DNA of 64,000 nt from Acanthosoma haemorrhoidale (Eukaryota > Arthropoda > Insecta > Hemiptera > Acanthosomatidae): NCBI GenBank assembly GCA_930367205.1, contig OV884009.1:105669189-105733188 (forward strand), given 5' to 3'. Shown piece by piece: positions 36,828 through 48,867 of this stretch. Position 1 is the stretch's first letter, and every line of letters begins with the position of its first letter. The translations under genes and the position numbers were made by a program. The notes under the pieces were generated by a model that did not search any database, was not told the origin of the DNA, and saw only the letters and a program-made list of their open reading frames with translations.

Positions 36828-36975
36828 CTATGAGCCTGGTAAATGATTGTGACGCCTGAGTTTTATTCTCTGTGTTGTATACTTTTGGTAGTCAAGTATA
36901 ATATGCTCTACTGATGCCAATACACCACAGCAGCATAATGGAGTTGCCTTTGTTATATGTTCAACCCCCGACATA
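36828..36975 (-). pseudogene. LINE C-terminal zinc-binding remnant
   Basis: The minus strand reads EHITKATPLCCCGVLASVEH then IILDYQKYTTQRIKL. The C-x-CG-x-x-x-x-x-x-H-I-x-x-x-C/Y-x-x-Y-x-x-x-R pattern resembles the zinc-binding tail that follows RNase H in I/R1-like LINEs. One Cys is Tyr. It is short, with no tail or other domain nearby. Confidence 0.5.
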
Positions 36976-37074
36976 GGGAGTGTAGTAGGCCTGTCGGCGT
37001 ACCATAGACCCCTCTTCTGATGTAGGCCGACCAATGTACCTACCCCATCTGTTGGGATATGGGTGGTCATGCTA

Positions 37075-37500
37075 AGTATCCAGTTAAAGAGGTATTACAC
37101 AGATAGACTTTTTACAAGAAGAGTTTATTCACAAGTACAACGAGGTAACGGTTTTACTAACTACTGTCTTACGTCTAGTCGGGAAGAGAGAGTCTTACTG
37201 CGTGAGGTGAGTCTGACTGGGTGAGAGGGAGGAGAATTTCGGGAAGGTATATATAGAGAAGGAAATGGTTCATGCCTTCTCAGCTAGCGTGGGGAAGGAA
37301 ATAGGTGAAGATAGCCTCACACGGGCGGTCGTCATTGGTGCTATTGGTCAGCAGGAAAGGAGTTTATTGTTTGCAAAACAAGCCCAGGGTCAGTAATAAA
37401 TAGGTCTCTTCTCAGCTGGTTAAGTGTTATCCGGGCCAGGCCTCCGGCTGACGTTTGCATTCCATAATTATCCCTCTCGCAAGATGGCATGCACGATCAC
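37075..37500 (-). mobile_element. LTR-like sequence (possible solo LTR)
   Basis: The minus strand carries GTGAATAAACTCTTCTTGTA (AATAAA signal) and a TATATAT box about 140 bases upstream of it (plus strand near 37250), within a GC-richer block unlike its flanks. This layout resembles the gypsy LTRs at 44457 and 55962. No terminal duplication or related copy was recognised here, so boundaries are guesses. Confidence 0.35.
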
Positions 37501-39904
37501 AAAGGGACATAAAGAAAAAGCCTTCTGTTGAAGAGTCAGAAATACGGTCCGAGACGAGAAGAGATATACGTCGGGACGAGAATTAGAGAGGACTCTGATG
37601 GGAGGTGGTGAGTCTGCAGCGACGGGTTGCAGACGATTGCTTTTGTCTTTGAGGATGCTCCTACATCAGATTGAAGACATCGATGTACAATAGTAAGATT
37701 TAAGCTTTATTTGTAGCTAGTACAATAGATGTAATATGTTCATCATTTTAGATTAGTAGTAAAATCATTCACTCCTCGTTAAGACATTTTAACCTTTTGT
37801 TGTTTTTGGTGAATAAAACATTTTGTATTGTAAATTCTATTTTACCATTGAATACCTTTCATTTGATCACCACGTTAATTTATTAAGGTAAATTACTTCG
37901 GGTTTAGAATCAATAGGGACCAATAGTAAGTAAATTGAATATTTGAGTGAGGTATAATTTTGTACAACTTCACGCTAATGCAACACGCTCAAGATTTGAG
38001 GAGTCAATTCTATCAGTTGTTGAATAGTGAGATGGCATCCTTAGAAATTAAATATTCTAATTATTCAACTAGAGCGTAACAGCGTGGTGTTTGTGGGTAA
38101 GTCAGGTAAATAGATAAACGGCTATATGTCTCCTTAGAAAAGATACACCCTTTATTTATTGCCTTAGAGTTTTATGTATTCGGATAGATATTGTGTATCG
38201 ATACGAGAAGAGTATCCGTACATAGAAATATATTAAGAATAAAAAGAACCCCCGTTCGCCGAACGTAGTTTCTCCTTCTTAAAATGAATTATCTTTAGCT
38301 AAACTATTTTAAAGAGTTGTTTGGGGGGGGGGTAAAACTTGATAATAATATTTGGACCAATAGCATGGAATGGACTGTATAAACGTAAATTAACACTGAA
38401 TGTATATATAAGAGCCTTCTCATTATTAACCATCAAACGTAAATCTAAAAAAGAAAAGGCGTGAGTAATTGAGGACACATTCCTTGAAAAGTATTTTATA
38501 TCATATTGCTGACCAACTGTTAACCTTTAATTATAATTTATTTATTTGTAGGTTCTCTCTTCCGTTTAATAATGTTTATGTCCCCCAAAAATAGTTTGGT
38601 TTAAATTATTTTTAAATAATTGAATTAAAGTTGCCTATTTATGTACACGTGATTTAAGTAAAATACCAAGCATAAATCTGGAAAAATAAATTTGTAATGT
38701 TTTCTTTAACAATGGGGCATGAATTAGAAGTTCAACTGTTTAACCGGTATTGAACCGTTTTTTGTGATCGCGGTTATTAATAGATAGGTAAATTCAGGAG
38801 CTGGGTGGTTTAATAAAAATTTTTTTTATGTTTGAAATATTTTAATTAAGCATTCACAATTGTTCACTATTGTAAAGTCATAATTTAATTAATTAATTAA
38901 TTACTGTGACTACAACGCAGTAAAGACAAAGCGAAAATTACACGTTTTTAATCAGAATATTCAGATCTTTAATAGTGTAATATAATTGACAATGCTCCCA
39001 CCACTCGTGATAAAATGAAAAATATTTAATTAAAATTTTATTGAATGAATAGAAAGAAATCGGCGATGGAGAGGGCTTGGGTTGAAAGGCTTCAAACTGA
39101 TTGTTGTCGTATTGCTCACCTCTTTAAATGGATATTTGTTTTTTCCGACTTGAATAGAAATAAAAATGCCCTCATTGGTTTTAGTGTATAGTTACAAGCG
39201 TCAGTAATTTTTGAAATTCATTTTTAATATAGAACACTTTTTGAGATTCAACTACTCACTACAACCCAGACATAAAAATTTGTCCAAAATATGCGTTGGG
39301 GCTTATGTGAACAAAATTGAAAGTTGAGTATTAATTATTGTTGTTAAAATTATTTTAGCCCATAAAAATATTTAAAAAAAAACGTGAAAGGACAATAGAT
39401 GTTGGCAAAGTCTGATAAACAGGATTGTCCTTGAATGATAATTATGCAGTGTATGTATCGATCTAATATAATGAAGAAATATCACTTCTTGCTCGCAAAG
39501 CCAATAAAATGGCTTTGGCTTTTCTTATTGTTAACTGTCATATTGATCCAACTATTTTAATAATAATTATTAACAAAAACTATTTTGATATGGGCTTAAA
39601 CCGAGAACCTTCCCAACGTTTCTATGCTAGTAATTGTTAAAGGATAAATAGTTTTGCGAATATTATTTAAAATAAGGATTAGGAAGCTATATCTGAATCT
39701 GAGAGTCGTTGGGGAAGAAAAAGGGTCCTGTTGAGATGTGTATGCTTGTAACTGTTGATTGTTTGTAAAAAAAAAATAGTTGATAAACCATGGCATGTAT
39801 ACTACAGTCCATTAACAGGTTGACAATCAGTAACCCCTAGTATACAATTGCATCTTTAAAGATTAAAAATTTCAAGAAATCAAACTTTTTTTTTTTAATC
39901 ATTA
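37501..39904. other. First SLC6 intron, no features recognised
   Basis: AT-rich sequence with simple runs (G-run at 38325, TTAA repeats at 38885). No coding, RNA or repeat feature could be supported. Confidence 0.6.
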
Positions 39905-40025
39905 AAAACATTCTGTCATATTGGACCGGATATTGGAGAGGTCACGGGTTCGAGACCGAAATTCTAGTATATTTTTTCATTGACTAATAATTATTAATAA
40001 TATTGTGATGACAACTTAGACTGTA
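39905..40025 (+). repeat. tRNA-derived SINE-like sequence, B-box end
   Basis: GGTCACGGGTTCGAGACCGA is a B-box-like stretch. It is followed by GTATATTTTTTCATTGACTA then ATAATTATTAATAATATTGT, which parallels the tail of the copy at 21826 (GTATTTGTTGGTTGGCTAAT then AATTATTGATAA). The A box is poorly preserved. Confidence 0.4.
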
Positions 40026-40029
40026 CGAA

Positions 40030-41385
40030 CATATAACTTATGAGGATTGTTTTTTTTAGGCTACGGTCACCAGTCGCAATGCTGCAGCGCTGGCCAGAAG
40101 AGGTTCGGAGGAAAGTTTCAGCAAGGCATTGACACGGAAGAACCAGAGAGAAGTGAGTCATGCCCTTTTTTTCTTTAGTTGCATTAGTGAAGGGAATGGT
40201 AAAGGGTGAGTGTGTATTGATGCCCGGCCGGCAGGTGGAGAGGATGATCCCGACAAAGCACAGCAACAATGAAGGCCCCAACAGGCAGGCTCAAAAGTAC
40301 AATACACCGACAAGCACAATCCTACAGATATTCTTCCAACCAGAAAATATTATTGTTCTACCTCCGATAGCTAAATGTGTACGCTCCTATCGCCAGTTTC
40401 AATATACCTACCATTGTTTGTTTGTATCTGTAACAGCACATTCTGTTTTGATAATATTTCTTAATCGAATCAACCAACATAAAAAGGAATAATTCATTGA
40501 TTCAATTATAATTATTAATAATGTGATTTAAGATATCCTCATATATGAATGAATGAATGATATACTTGTTGCCATGTCCATCTTCAAATAACATTTGTGT
40601 AGTCTAATGGCGGTCTGAAACGTCGTAGCAAGCAATCAATAAATAGCATGTAAGAAAGGTATTATGCACAATTTTCTAAACATTATGAACTTTGGCATCC
40701 TTCACAATGACATATATTACATAAAAGTCTCTTTGAAAAAAAAATATATAACTCAACTGAATAAGAATTTAAAAAATACATCAAAGAATATTTCAACCAA
40801 ACAAATTTCGAGCACAATAAAATTATCTGTCAATTTGGATACTAAAAATAATTTCCGTATGAATAAAGCATTTATCTTGTCTACTTAAGAAATCACTTCA
40901 ATTCAAAGAAAACAAGTGGCAATCTGGTCCAGTATTGCAGAGTGTAGATATTAATTCGAATTTACCACGGCGAGTTGTTTTTTCTGAATAAAATCTTCCA
41001 AAATCCTTTCTCGGGCAATGTGATGGTAGTTCCAGCCTAAATAATTTTCCACCAGCGTACTGATGTTTCTGTAAACCCAATGTACCAGGAGTTTATGGTG
41101 GCTTAGACATTAGTATGTTCCGAATCGCAGTCGTAAGGTTCGAGGGATCCTCCACAACTGAAGTTGTGTTTTATGTTAATTCATCTAGATGTGAGATGCT
41201 CCAATCCTGGTCAGCGTTTCCTTTAGTACATCTGGCTGACTGAAGGGGATGTACTGTTAGCACGGAAATGTCCAATTTACCGGCTGCCACACAGTCTTGC
41301 CAAATCTTCAGGTAAATATTTATAATGTTTTCCCAAGATAGTGTTTATCATACTTAAAGTTGTGTGTGCATCGTTAGTTAAATAA
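40030..41385. other. First SLC6 intron, little recognised
   Basis: The frame at 40160-40492 has no recognisable product. A GAATGAATGAATGA run is at about 40547. TCTGAAACGTCGTAG at 40613 resembles the end of the hammerhead-like motif. Confidence 0.4.
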
Positions 41386-41753
41386 TCTTTGTAGAGGAGA
41401 GTCTTTTAAAATAAAAGAAAGAAAAGCTTTATTATGAAGTACAAGCAAAACACTGGTATATTACGTTACGTTACTACAAACTGGGTGGAATGTCTAGGGA
41501 CAAGTGGGGTCTGGGGCTAAAGCTGAGGCATATATGTATAAGAAAAGGATAAGATTCTGGGAAGTAGGGAGGTCTTGGAAGAATGAGGTTGCATACTTAA
41601 AAATAACAGGGAACCATTAGGGACTTCCATGAAGTCACGAGGCAGGTATACAGTTCTGCTCAGGCCCCTTCTACGTGTTCTTACCATTATAAAACTGTTT
41701 CCGGGGTACAATCCTTCATAATTATTCGAGATGCATTTTAGAAGATGTAACAA
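41386..41753 (-). mobile_element. Errantivirus-like remnant: env C-terminal tail plus 3' LTR
   Basis: A second copy of the arrangement at 15002-15480, well conserved with it over about 300 bp. The env tail reads RRRGLSRTVYLPRDFMEVPN on the minus strand, then the LTR runs to AGTTAAATAATCTTTGTAGA at 41386. The LTR terminus AGTTAAATAATC is identical to that of the larger element at 60234. The hydrophobic anchor is shorter than in the 15-kb copy. No other part of the element is present. Confidence 0.72.
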
Positions 41754-42204
41754 AGTTTTGAAAAAAATTTAAGAGCCTTCTCAAGAATACTTGGGAAGAA
41801 TCTGCCTCAATACTTCCGACATTACAACAGGATGCTCTCGGACAATACTTAATATGGTTTTACCTTTGCTCCCCACTTGCCAGAGCGGCTTGTTCGGGGT
41901 ATTCTCGTAACTGTTGCATCTTTTGAAACAAAATATTTCCTTGTTAAACTAAATTTTCCCGATAATGACAGCGGAAAATGGTGTAGATTCTTTCCTTAGT
42001 CCTTCCCAAACGGTCTTTGTGAAATGACACTCCTGTCGTTTTCTCTGTGTTAGCTTTAAGGAAGTTTCAGTACCGCAGACAAAATACAATCTGCTTTATA
42101 CTACCATTTCACAATGACACTATGATACTTCAGTTTTAGTTTTTGGAATTAGAACATATATCGACAACATTGTGTTGAAAATAGTGTTAATTTTTTTAAA
42201 AACT

Positions 42205-42450
42205 TTATTGTCATAAAATTACACTCTGCCTTATTGGACAATAAGTAATTGTGATAAATGTTCTTATTCATGCCATATTTACAATTTTCATTCACTCACT
42301 CATTCATACAGTATTTACAAACAGCCCAGAGACCTCCCAAATACACATGGTTGTCCCCTCCCTCGCGTGCGAAAGAGGAAGCGGAGTCTTGGAAAGTCCC
42401 CCAAGCGATTCGTCAGCCATATCACCGAATACGAACCCGTGGAGGCAATT
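42205..42450 (-). mobile_element. Jockey-type LINE, 3' UTR fragment
   Basis: Minus-oriented tail (TTATTGGACAATAAGTAATT) and 3' UTR (CAGTATTTACAAACAGCCCA, then GCGAAAGAGGAAGCGGAGTC), close to the copy at 28200. It is more diverged at the far end (CATATCACCGAATACGAACC). Confidence 0.85.
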
Positions 42451-42721
42451 GTTTAAATAATTTAAATTTTACTTAATTGCTTACATCAAAATGCTCAAGT
42501 AAATGAGCAATAATGACACTCGTGTCATGGACATAATAATAGAAACATATAACACGAGGGGAGTACAATATAGAAATAATAATAGTAACATAGGAAAGAA
42601 AGGTGTATGCGAACTGTCAAAATATTTTCAAAAATAATCAAGTTCTCCTTAACCAATAACAATAATGGCAGTTCTTTGTTCTCACAGATAAAGTAAACAC
42701 TGGCAATCCCAAAATTTATAA

Positions 42722-43575
42722 ATGTATCATATTCCTTTAGGTAGACACACCTCGGTCTTTCAGGCCGAAGTGATGGCGATCAATGTCTGTACCCAAACCT
42801 TAATTGGGGAGGGTGTAAGAAACAGACTGATCACAATTTTCACGGATAGCCAGGCAGCCATTGGCGCCCTGAGAAGCTATACGACCAGATCTTATTTGGT
42901 TGAGGAGTGTAAAAACAACTTAAACACACTCTCGGTAGCCAATAAGGTTAGAATCGACTGGGTGCCAGGACACACAGGCATCACAGGCAATGAGAAGGCA
43001 GATAGATGGCCTTGCAAGGGTGGGCTCAGAACAGACACCTCTTGCACCTGAACCCATATGTGGTATCAGCCTCAGCTACGCTAAAAGGCGTATAAAATTA
43101 GCTTTAGAGGACAAGGCAAGACTTTCTTGGAGAGAAACTAAGAAACAGGAACACTCGAAACTGTTTCTTAATGGACCCTGTAAGAGAAGAAGCTCAGCAC
43201 TTCTATCAATGGACAGGTGGACACTCAAAAGTGTGACAGGACTCTATACAGGTAACTGTCGGTTAAATAAACACCTCTTTAATTTGGGGATAGTGGGATC
43301 ACCAATCTGCAGATTCTGCAAGAAAGAGGGAGAAACGGCACGTCATATAATATGTGACTGTGATAACTTAGCTAGAAGGCGATACCTTCACTTTGGTAGT
43401 GATCGCATTGTAGACCCCAAACTATGTGAACTGATCGATCCATTCAGTAAACTCAGATTTGCAAAGGCCGTGGGCCTGTCACATATATAGGACAGGGACA
43501 TGGACGGCGCACAATAGGTCTCACTGAGGCCGCGGTGCACAAATGCCGGAACAAAATAATAATAATAATAATAAT
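42722..43575 (+). mobile_element. RNase H-bearing LINE (I/R1-like), 5'-truncated, frameshifted
   Basis: The first frame has VFQAEVMAINVCTQTL, ITIFTDSQAAIGAL and IDWVPGHTGITGNEKAD: the E, D and D metal-binding positions and the WVPGH-x-GI-GNE-AD motif of retroelement RNase H. A single-base shift near 43000 moves to a second frame, which runs to 43490. It ends with ICRFCKKEGETARHIICDCD followed by NLARRRYLHFG, the C-x-x-C...H-x-x-x-C zinc-binding tail. The 3' end is a TAA/AAT repeat (43553-43575). The upstream reverse transcriptase is absent (5' truncation) and the first RNase H aspartate is missing. Confidence 0.85.
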
Positions 43576-44456
43576 CATACAACAATGCACAATTCAGGCA
43601 ATGCACATATGCGGACACGCCTGGTGTAATTGCCTTCCATACCAGGAAAAGTTACTCATTATAAACTCTGAAAATTTAAGGTCAAGTGATTGATCGATGC
43701 GTTGCTGTTACCTCGGTCTCCCCCTTCCTACACTGCCATATCCGATTCCGAAAAGCGGCAGTTGTGCTATTCCATCACATTGCCCGAGAAAAGACTATAG
43801 TAATAATAATAAACATAATAAATAATAATAGACATAGTAATAGAATGGTATACTAATACCATACCTCGACAAGTCACACTACACAGACCCCGAACCCCTT
43901 ACACAGATTGCTACCCGAAAAGCAACTGGCTAAAAATACCCATCAATAGTTTGCAAGTCAGCTGACAAGTAAAAGGTTTAAACCCAACTTTCATCATCAT
44001 CATCATCACGGATATCAAGTCTTGGTTCAAGTTCACAGGCAAACGTGAAACGATCTTTCGCAAACGATCATGTGCGAATTTATATCTGCCCTTTCCATAG
44101 ATAGATCGCAACTCAAAACGACTATTAGGAGTAACGTTTACAGGACCTTTATAATTACTTGGGATCTAAGTTTAATTGGTTTCTCACTTCCTACTTAAGA
44201 TTACTAAATCACCTATTTGGAAGGAGCTTTTGCCTTGTCTTTATAAAATAGCTTTTTTCCACAAGCTGTATTATGAATAATTTTCTGAGCCACAAGAGCT
44301 TCTTACAAGAGCTAGATTACTTCTTTTAAATCTACTTGAGAATTTCCAGTGGCATGTTCTCCAGCTACAATTATATACATATATACGTGTGAATGTATGT
44401 AGTACAAGTTATAATAAGAGCATTTAGTTATTTAGATTTAAATATATATATATATA
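43576..44456. other. First SLC6 intron, simple-sequence rich
   Basis: Contains ATCATCATC and AATAATAAT runs and ends in a (TA)n tract at 44442-44456 that abuts the gypsy LTR. No gene recognised. Confidence 0.6.
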
Positions 44457-44707
44457 AGTTAATGATCGTCAACAAAATCACAGATCGAAAGTTGTCACAA
44501 GACTGTTTATTGAGCCTTTAAAAGCCTCTCTATATATTTACATTCGGGATGTTTACATTCGGGATGTTTACATCCCGATGACTTGGGGATTAGGCTGGGT
44601 ACCTACGATGTCCGAACCCCCTGCCAGTTAACACATATCTCTTCGTAAACTCCAAGGTCCGGCGCACGCAGCGCTCAGGCTGTAATCCCTTACATCACGC
44701 TTACGGT

Positions 44708-46131
44708 CTAATATATTTGTAGTCCACAGAGCTCTCTGGCTCGACAATAGATAACCAAACAATAGAACACAAAGAAAAAAAGATAATAAAGAAATAAAAT
44801 AAGACTAATAATAACAATAATAATAAAATATAAAACATTCGCCCGCACCACGCGCCTGGATTTCTCACGCATAATCCTATAACGTACATTGTGCCACATC
44901 TTCCCGAGCTGTATGTGGGTGTTTTGGAGCTGTGCCGCCATCCCCTCATCCGCCATCGTCTCTGGACAGTTCCTCGGTCTCACTCGTAATCCGAACAAAA
45001 TTTCAAGGGTGCGAACCCCGTCGTGGCGTGTATCGAGTGGTTGTATGCCACCACTGCCATGGGCATCGCTACGTTCACCGACAGGCCTTTATCCAACTGA
45101 TACACGCGTAAGTGGTCGCTGAGGGTGCTGTGTAACCTTTCGATGGTTCCCCTGCTCTTGGGATGCCCGGGGGTTATAAAATGCCATGCCATATCACGGT
45201 TTTGTGGCTCCCGTCCCTTGTCCTCTCCGAGTCCTCCTCTCGTCCAACGGGATCCTCTCCGGTATGCTGTAGAATTGACACCATGTGTTGAGGGCTTGTA
45301 ATATGGCATCTGATGACTTGTCCCCCACCGCGTAGGCCATAGCCACTTTGCTAAATGGGTCGATGATAGTGACCCACTTAAAACCCCGCCACGTAAATGT
45401 GTCCACTTGAATCTCCGTCAATGGCGATTCTACTGTGGGTGATTCTTCCTGGCGTCCCTGCGGGGAATGTCTACCATATTTAGTCTTCGTGCAAACTTCG
45501 CATGCTCCGATCACCTCCTGAGTAGTCAGCTGTATTCCCCACCAGATATAGCGCCTTCACAGTGCTTGAGCCGTCTCCTGCCCACCATGGTGGTTGGTTT
45601 TCCCTTAGTGATACGTCAGTGTTACCTCGCGTGGCTGCACCTAGTCATGCAGGGTCTGGACCTCGGAAAGACACCGAATGAACGAGCGATCCACCCCCAA
45701 CAGCTCTTCCTGCCACAGCTTTTTAATTTTGTCCCACACAGTCGTAAATGGTGCGTTTTGCCAGGTTTTGACACGTCCTTGAGAGCCTGACAAATGTGAT
45801 CTCCCCGAACTCCCGGTGGAGACCAAATTGTCGCGATCTGACTCCTACCGTACGTACTATAGAGTATTTTCAGAGTACCTGATGTCTGTGTTTTCCAAAA
45901 GATCTTCCTCCGCTTATCATTGATTATTTCATCCGTCGTCTCCATATCCCGTGGTCTCTCCCCTATAGACTCGTCTGATGGTGGGTCCGCACTCCTGTCA
46001 CTATCTTGCCGCGTGTTGCTTCTGCCCGCTTCTCCAGGCATCCATTTCTGAATAAATTGCCTCATACCGCTCGATGATTCCCCTTCCTCTATGGCATTCA
46101 CCATAATAGCGCGCGACAGCCAATCTGCCAC
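44708..46131 (-). pseudogene. Gypsy element: RNase H-integrase linker and integrase
   Basis: 46131 to 45622 starts MADWLSRAIMV (end of the RNase H region) and has an acidic linker with EIINDKRRKIFWKTQTSG. Integrase follows: CEVCTKTKYGRH (zinc-binding CxxC), LTEIQVDTFTWRGFKWVTII and DPFSKVAMAYAV (first catalytic Asp). After a shift come HFITPGHPKSRGTIERLHST (glutamate region) and MAVVAYNHSIHATTGFAPLK. The last piece reads LGKMWHNVRYRIMREKSRRV and then runs into the LTR. The second catalytic Asp region is garbled. Confidence 0.8.
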
Positions 46132-46263
46132 GACGTTGTCTTTCCCTGGCTTATATACGATATCCAGATTGTATTGCGCTAAGAATTCTTTCCACCTCGT
46201 TACTCTCGCGGACGATTCTTTAAGTTTTCCAACCCATTGAAGAGGTCAGTGGTCCATATGTAT

Positions 46264-46524
46264 TCAAAACCTTTTGCCAAATACATACGGACGGAAGTGC
46301 CTAATAGCCCATACTATCCCGAGGCGTTCTCGTTCCAGAGCGCTGTACCGCGCCTCCGTGTCCGTCAGGCGTCTGCTCACGTAAGCCACCGGTCTTTCCT
46401 TGTCCCCACCTTCCTGTGACAATACCGCCCCTAGGCATAGTCGCTTGCGTCGGTGGTGATCGTGAACTCCTTCTCGAAGTTGGGGAAAGCCAAAATCGGC
46501 GCCTCCTGCAAACGCGCCAAGCAT
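46264..46524 (-). pseudogene. Gypsy element: RNase H
   Basis: After a frame change the product continues as RPVAYVSRRLTDTEARYSAL followed by ERERLGIVWAIRHFRPYVFG. This is the Ty3/gypsy RNase H block (S-R-x-L-x-x-x-E-x-x-Y-x-x-x-E-x-E-x-L-x-I-V). The TDAS start lies at the end of the preceding frame, so one base has been gained or lost between them. Confidence 0.85.
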
Positions 46525-47239
46525 TTGCGCATGCTCCGCTCTATCAGCGGCGTGATCATTTTCCGTGCTCCTTTCCGTAGTAAGTTGCTAATGGGTACCA
46601 TATATTCTATCATGTCTGGCACAAAAGGGTGGTAGTAATTGAGCATGCCCAGCAATCTCCGAATCCCTTTTACGTCTTTTGGGAACTCCATTTTCTGGAT
46701 CACTTCTACTTTCGTTGAGTCTAATGAACCCCTTCCTGAGAGATTATGTGCCCTAAAAAATTAATCTGCTCCTGTCCCAGTGACGATTTGCCTATTGACA
46801 ATTTCAACCCGAAATCTCTTAATCTCCTAAATACGTTCCGGAGGTGTTGAATATAGTCCCATTCCGTTCGGCTTAAGATCAGCAGGTCATCCATATAAAT
46901 TTGGCACATATTTTCGTCCATTCCTCTCTGAAGTTCGTCCATGAGACGCTGAAAGGTTATTGGAGCTTTTTTGAGACCAAACGGCATTCTCGTGAACTCA
47001 AAATGCCCTCTTTCAAACGAGAACGCCGTTTTATGTTGGTCATGCGCAGCTAGCTTGATCTGATGGTACCCTGCTCTGAGGTCTAATGTGCTAAAAATTT
47101 TCACTCCGTTGAGTCTGTCTAGGATGTCTTCGAACCACGGGATAGGATATTTTTCGTCCAGGGTATTGTCATTAAGTTTCCGAAAATCCACCACTTTTCC
47201 TAACTTTCTCCCGGTCGACTTTTCTTTTTCACTGCCCAA
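46431..47239 (-). pseudogene. Gypsy element: reverse transcriptase
   Basis: The frame reads VVDFRKLNDNTLDEKYPIPW, then STLDLRAGYHQIKL (first catalytic Asp), RMPFGLKKAPITFQRLMDEL and MCQIYMDDLLILSR (YMDD box), then FLGHIISQEGVH. After a stop it continues as FPKDVKGIRRLLGMLNYYHP and ILAFPNFEKEFTITTDASDY, the connection domain and the start of RNase H. Catalytic residues are intact, but the frame is cut near 46720 by an in-frame stop. Confidence 0.88.
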
Positions 47240-47500
47240 AAAGGGCTATTATATGGAGACGTGGTACCTCTGATGATCCCTTGGCGCTTGAGATCCACGA
47301 TCTCCTTCTTAATGTGTTGTCTGAGAGCTTGCGGATACCACCTCTCCTTCACACCTACTCTTTTTTTAACGGGATCTCATAATCCGCCTCTCCCTGTTGA
47401 TCCTAATGTGTCACCTTCAGCGAAAAAAATATCCCTAAACTCGTTCCGCAGAATCTCTCTCCAATCCTCCATTTTCTCAACCGGCCTTATTTGCACCGTT

Positions 47501-48205
47501 TCACCCCTTACGCTCCCCCCCCCCCCGGCTTCGATAGATTCGCTTCCCTAGCTTGATCCTCCAGTTCTCACCCTCGTTTTCTATGCACGCGCCTACTTTT
47601 CCCAGTAAATCACACCCCACTATTATCTGGTATTCCCGCGGCATGTCTTCCACGACGTGTACCTTTACGTCACCCATTACCTTCGCCCATTCGTCCAGCC
47701 CCACGACCGCTTCTCTCATTACTTCGCAGGGTCCCCCCAGAGTAAGTAATTTACACTTACACACCTTGACCTGGTGTGCCCTCTCTCCTCCACGCAACCT
47801 CTCTAACGCACCACGAGATATTATTGTGTTGGTGCTGCCAGTATCAATCAAACACCTCTCCCCCTTCCCGAACTCAACAATTGGCAACTCGCATATCCTT
47901 TCCCGCACTGTATTGCACCTTAGGATGCGGTCGCCTCTCGGCTGCTACTCTCCTCAGGCCTCCGTATGCCGCTCCCATCTGCGCGATGGATACTTCTGTC
48001 ACTCTCGTCTACTGCTCCCGCTGCGCTTCGACTCCTTCCCGTCTGTTTCCGACGTCCCTGATAACTCGTCACCCGATGATCCATTTTCTCTAGGTTTCGC
48101 GCTCCGCCTCTCTCGGATTTCCTGGTTATTCGCCTCCATTGGTTCTGCTTTGTGAAATTCCTTTCGACGAAACACATATGGACATTGTCTTGCTACCTTC
48201 CACCA
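47501..48205 (-). pseudogene. Gypsy element: Gag C-terminus and aspartic protease
   Basis: The right part reads VARQCPYVFRRKEFHKAEPM, the end of a CCHC zinc knuckle whose first cysteines are lost, then a Gag tail. From 47908 leftward follow RICELPIVEFGKGERCLIDT then GSTNTIISRGALERL, with the DTGS active-site motif of retroviral-type proteases, and VHVVEDMPREYQIIVGCDLL then GKVGA, the second strand and flap-side region. The protease frame is intact over about 135 codons; its junction with Gag is broken. Confidence 0.82.
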
Positions 48206-48469
48206 GGAAGGGGGAACAGCATTTAAATCAAGGGGTTTCGCCCTGTAGGACTACTCTTTCCCAGTCACCTCATCTCGACAGCCGCTATCACTCGGTCGCG
48301 TTACGCCAGGGCCCCGGGGCCCTGGAAGTAAGTCCACTGAGTCTTCTACTAGTCTACTCTCTCTCTCTCTGCCACACCTCTGCGCCGTCACCCTGTCTCA
48401 CAGCCCTTGCAGACCTTCTGACGACTTGTACTTATTACGCTGCCTATCTCCCGCCCGAACTCTGAAAAC

Positions 48470-48661
48470 TGGTCTTATTCTTTATGAAACCTCTGCACCT
48501 CTTCTCCTGAACACAGTGTATTGTTGAGACACATCCCTATCAATAAAATGGAGTCAGATATTAACGCCGACATGGAACATGGTCCATGTTATAAACTACA
48601 ACAATCCGCACTTGTCACCAGGGCTAGAGTGATTAGGCACTCCCCTAGTGGCAACCCGACA
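48470..48661 (+). mobile_element. 3' part of an LTR of the 22-kb family, followed by a primer-binding site
   Basis: CCTCTGCACCTCTTCTCCTG, ATGGAGTCAGATATTAACGC and GTCACCAGGGCTAGAG match the end of the solo LTR at 22118-23149, finishing GGCAACCCGACA. The left limit is uncertain and may reach about 48290. It is a 5' LTR remnant, because a tRNA-primed PBS follows at 48664. The rest of that plus-strand element is absent. Confidence 0.8.
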
Positions 48662-48663
48662 AT

Positions 48664-48681
48664 TGGTGACCCCGACGTGAT
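48664..48681 (+). promoter_or_regulatory. Retrotransposon primer-binding site, tRNA-Trp type
   Basis: TGGTGACCCCGACGTGAT is complementary to the 3' end of eukaryotic tRNA-Trp (ATCACGTCGGGGTCA plus CCA). It lies two bases after the CCCGACA end of the LTR. A second, slightly altered copy (TGGTGACCTTGACGTGAA) begins at 48716, so the LTR-end/PBS junction has been tandemly duplicated with a 52-bp shift. Confidence 0.82.
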
Positions 48682-48867
48682 CGAGAAGCTCGACGTGATC
48701 AAGACACCCGACAATTGGTGACCTTGACGTGAACGAGAAACCCGACAGCTTCTTATAAAATTTTCTTATATTAACATAAAAATAAACTTTAATTTACAGC
48801 TGCTCAGTTAATTATCTTCGGTTAAATGTTCCGTGTACAAATGAACATGAGATGTGGAATGTTGCAG

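Larger units (their letters stand above)
44457..48205 (-). mobile_element. Ty3/gypsy LTR retrotransposon, broken copy
   Basis: Minus-oriented element. From right to left: Gag end with a zinc-knuckle remnant, aspartic protease, reverse transcriptase, RNase H, linker, integrase, and an LTR-like end. The left terminus AGTTAATGATCG abuts a (TA)n tract. Frames are interrupted repeatedly (shifts near 46520, 45800, 45250 and 44990). The right end runs into the plus-strand LTR piece near 48.2-48.3 kb, so its own 5' LTR is not evident. It lies within the first intron of the SLC6 gene. Confidence 0.88.

Noticed and set aside
47553..48155. 200-codon plus-strand frame
   Set aside because: It is the opposite strand of the gypsy protease and Gag region.
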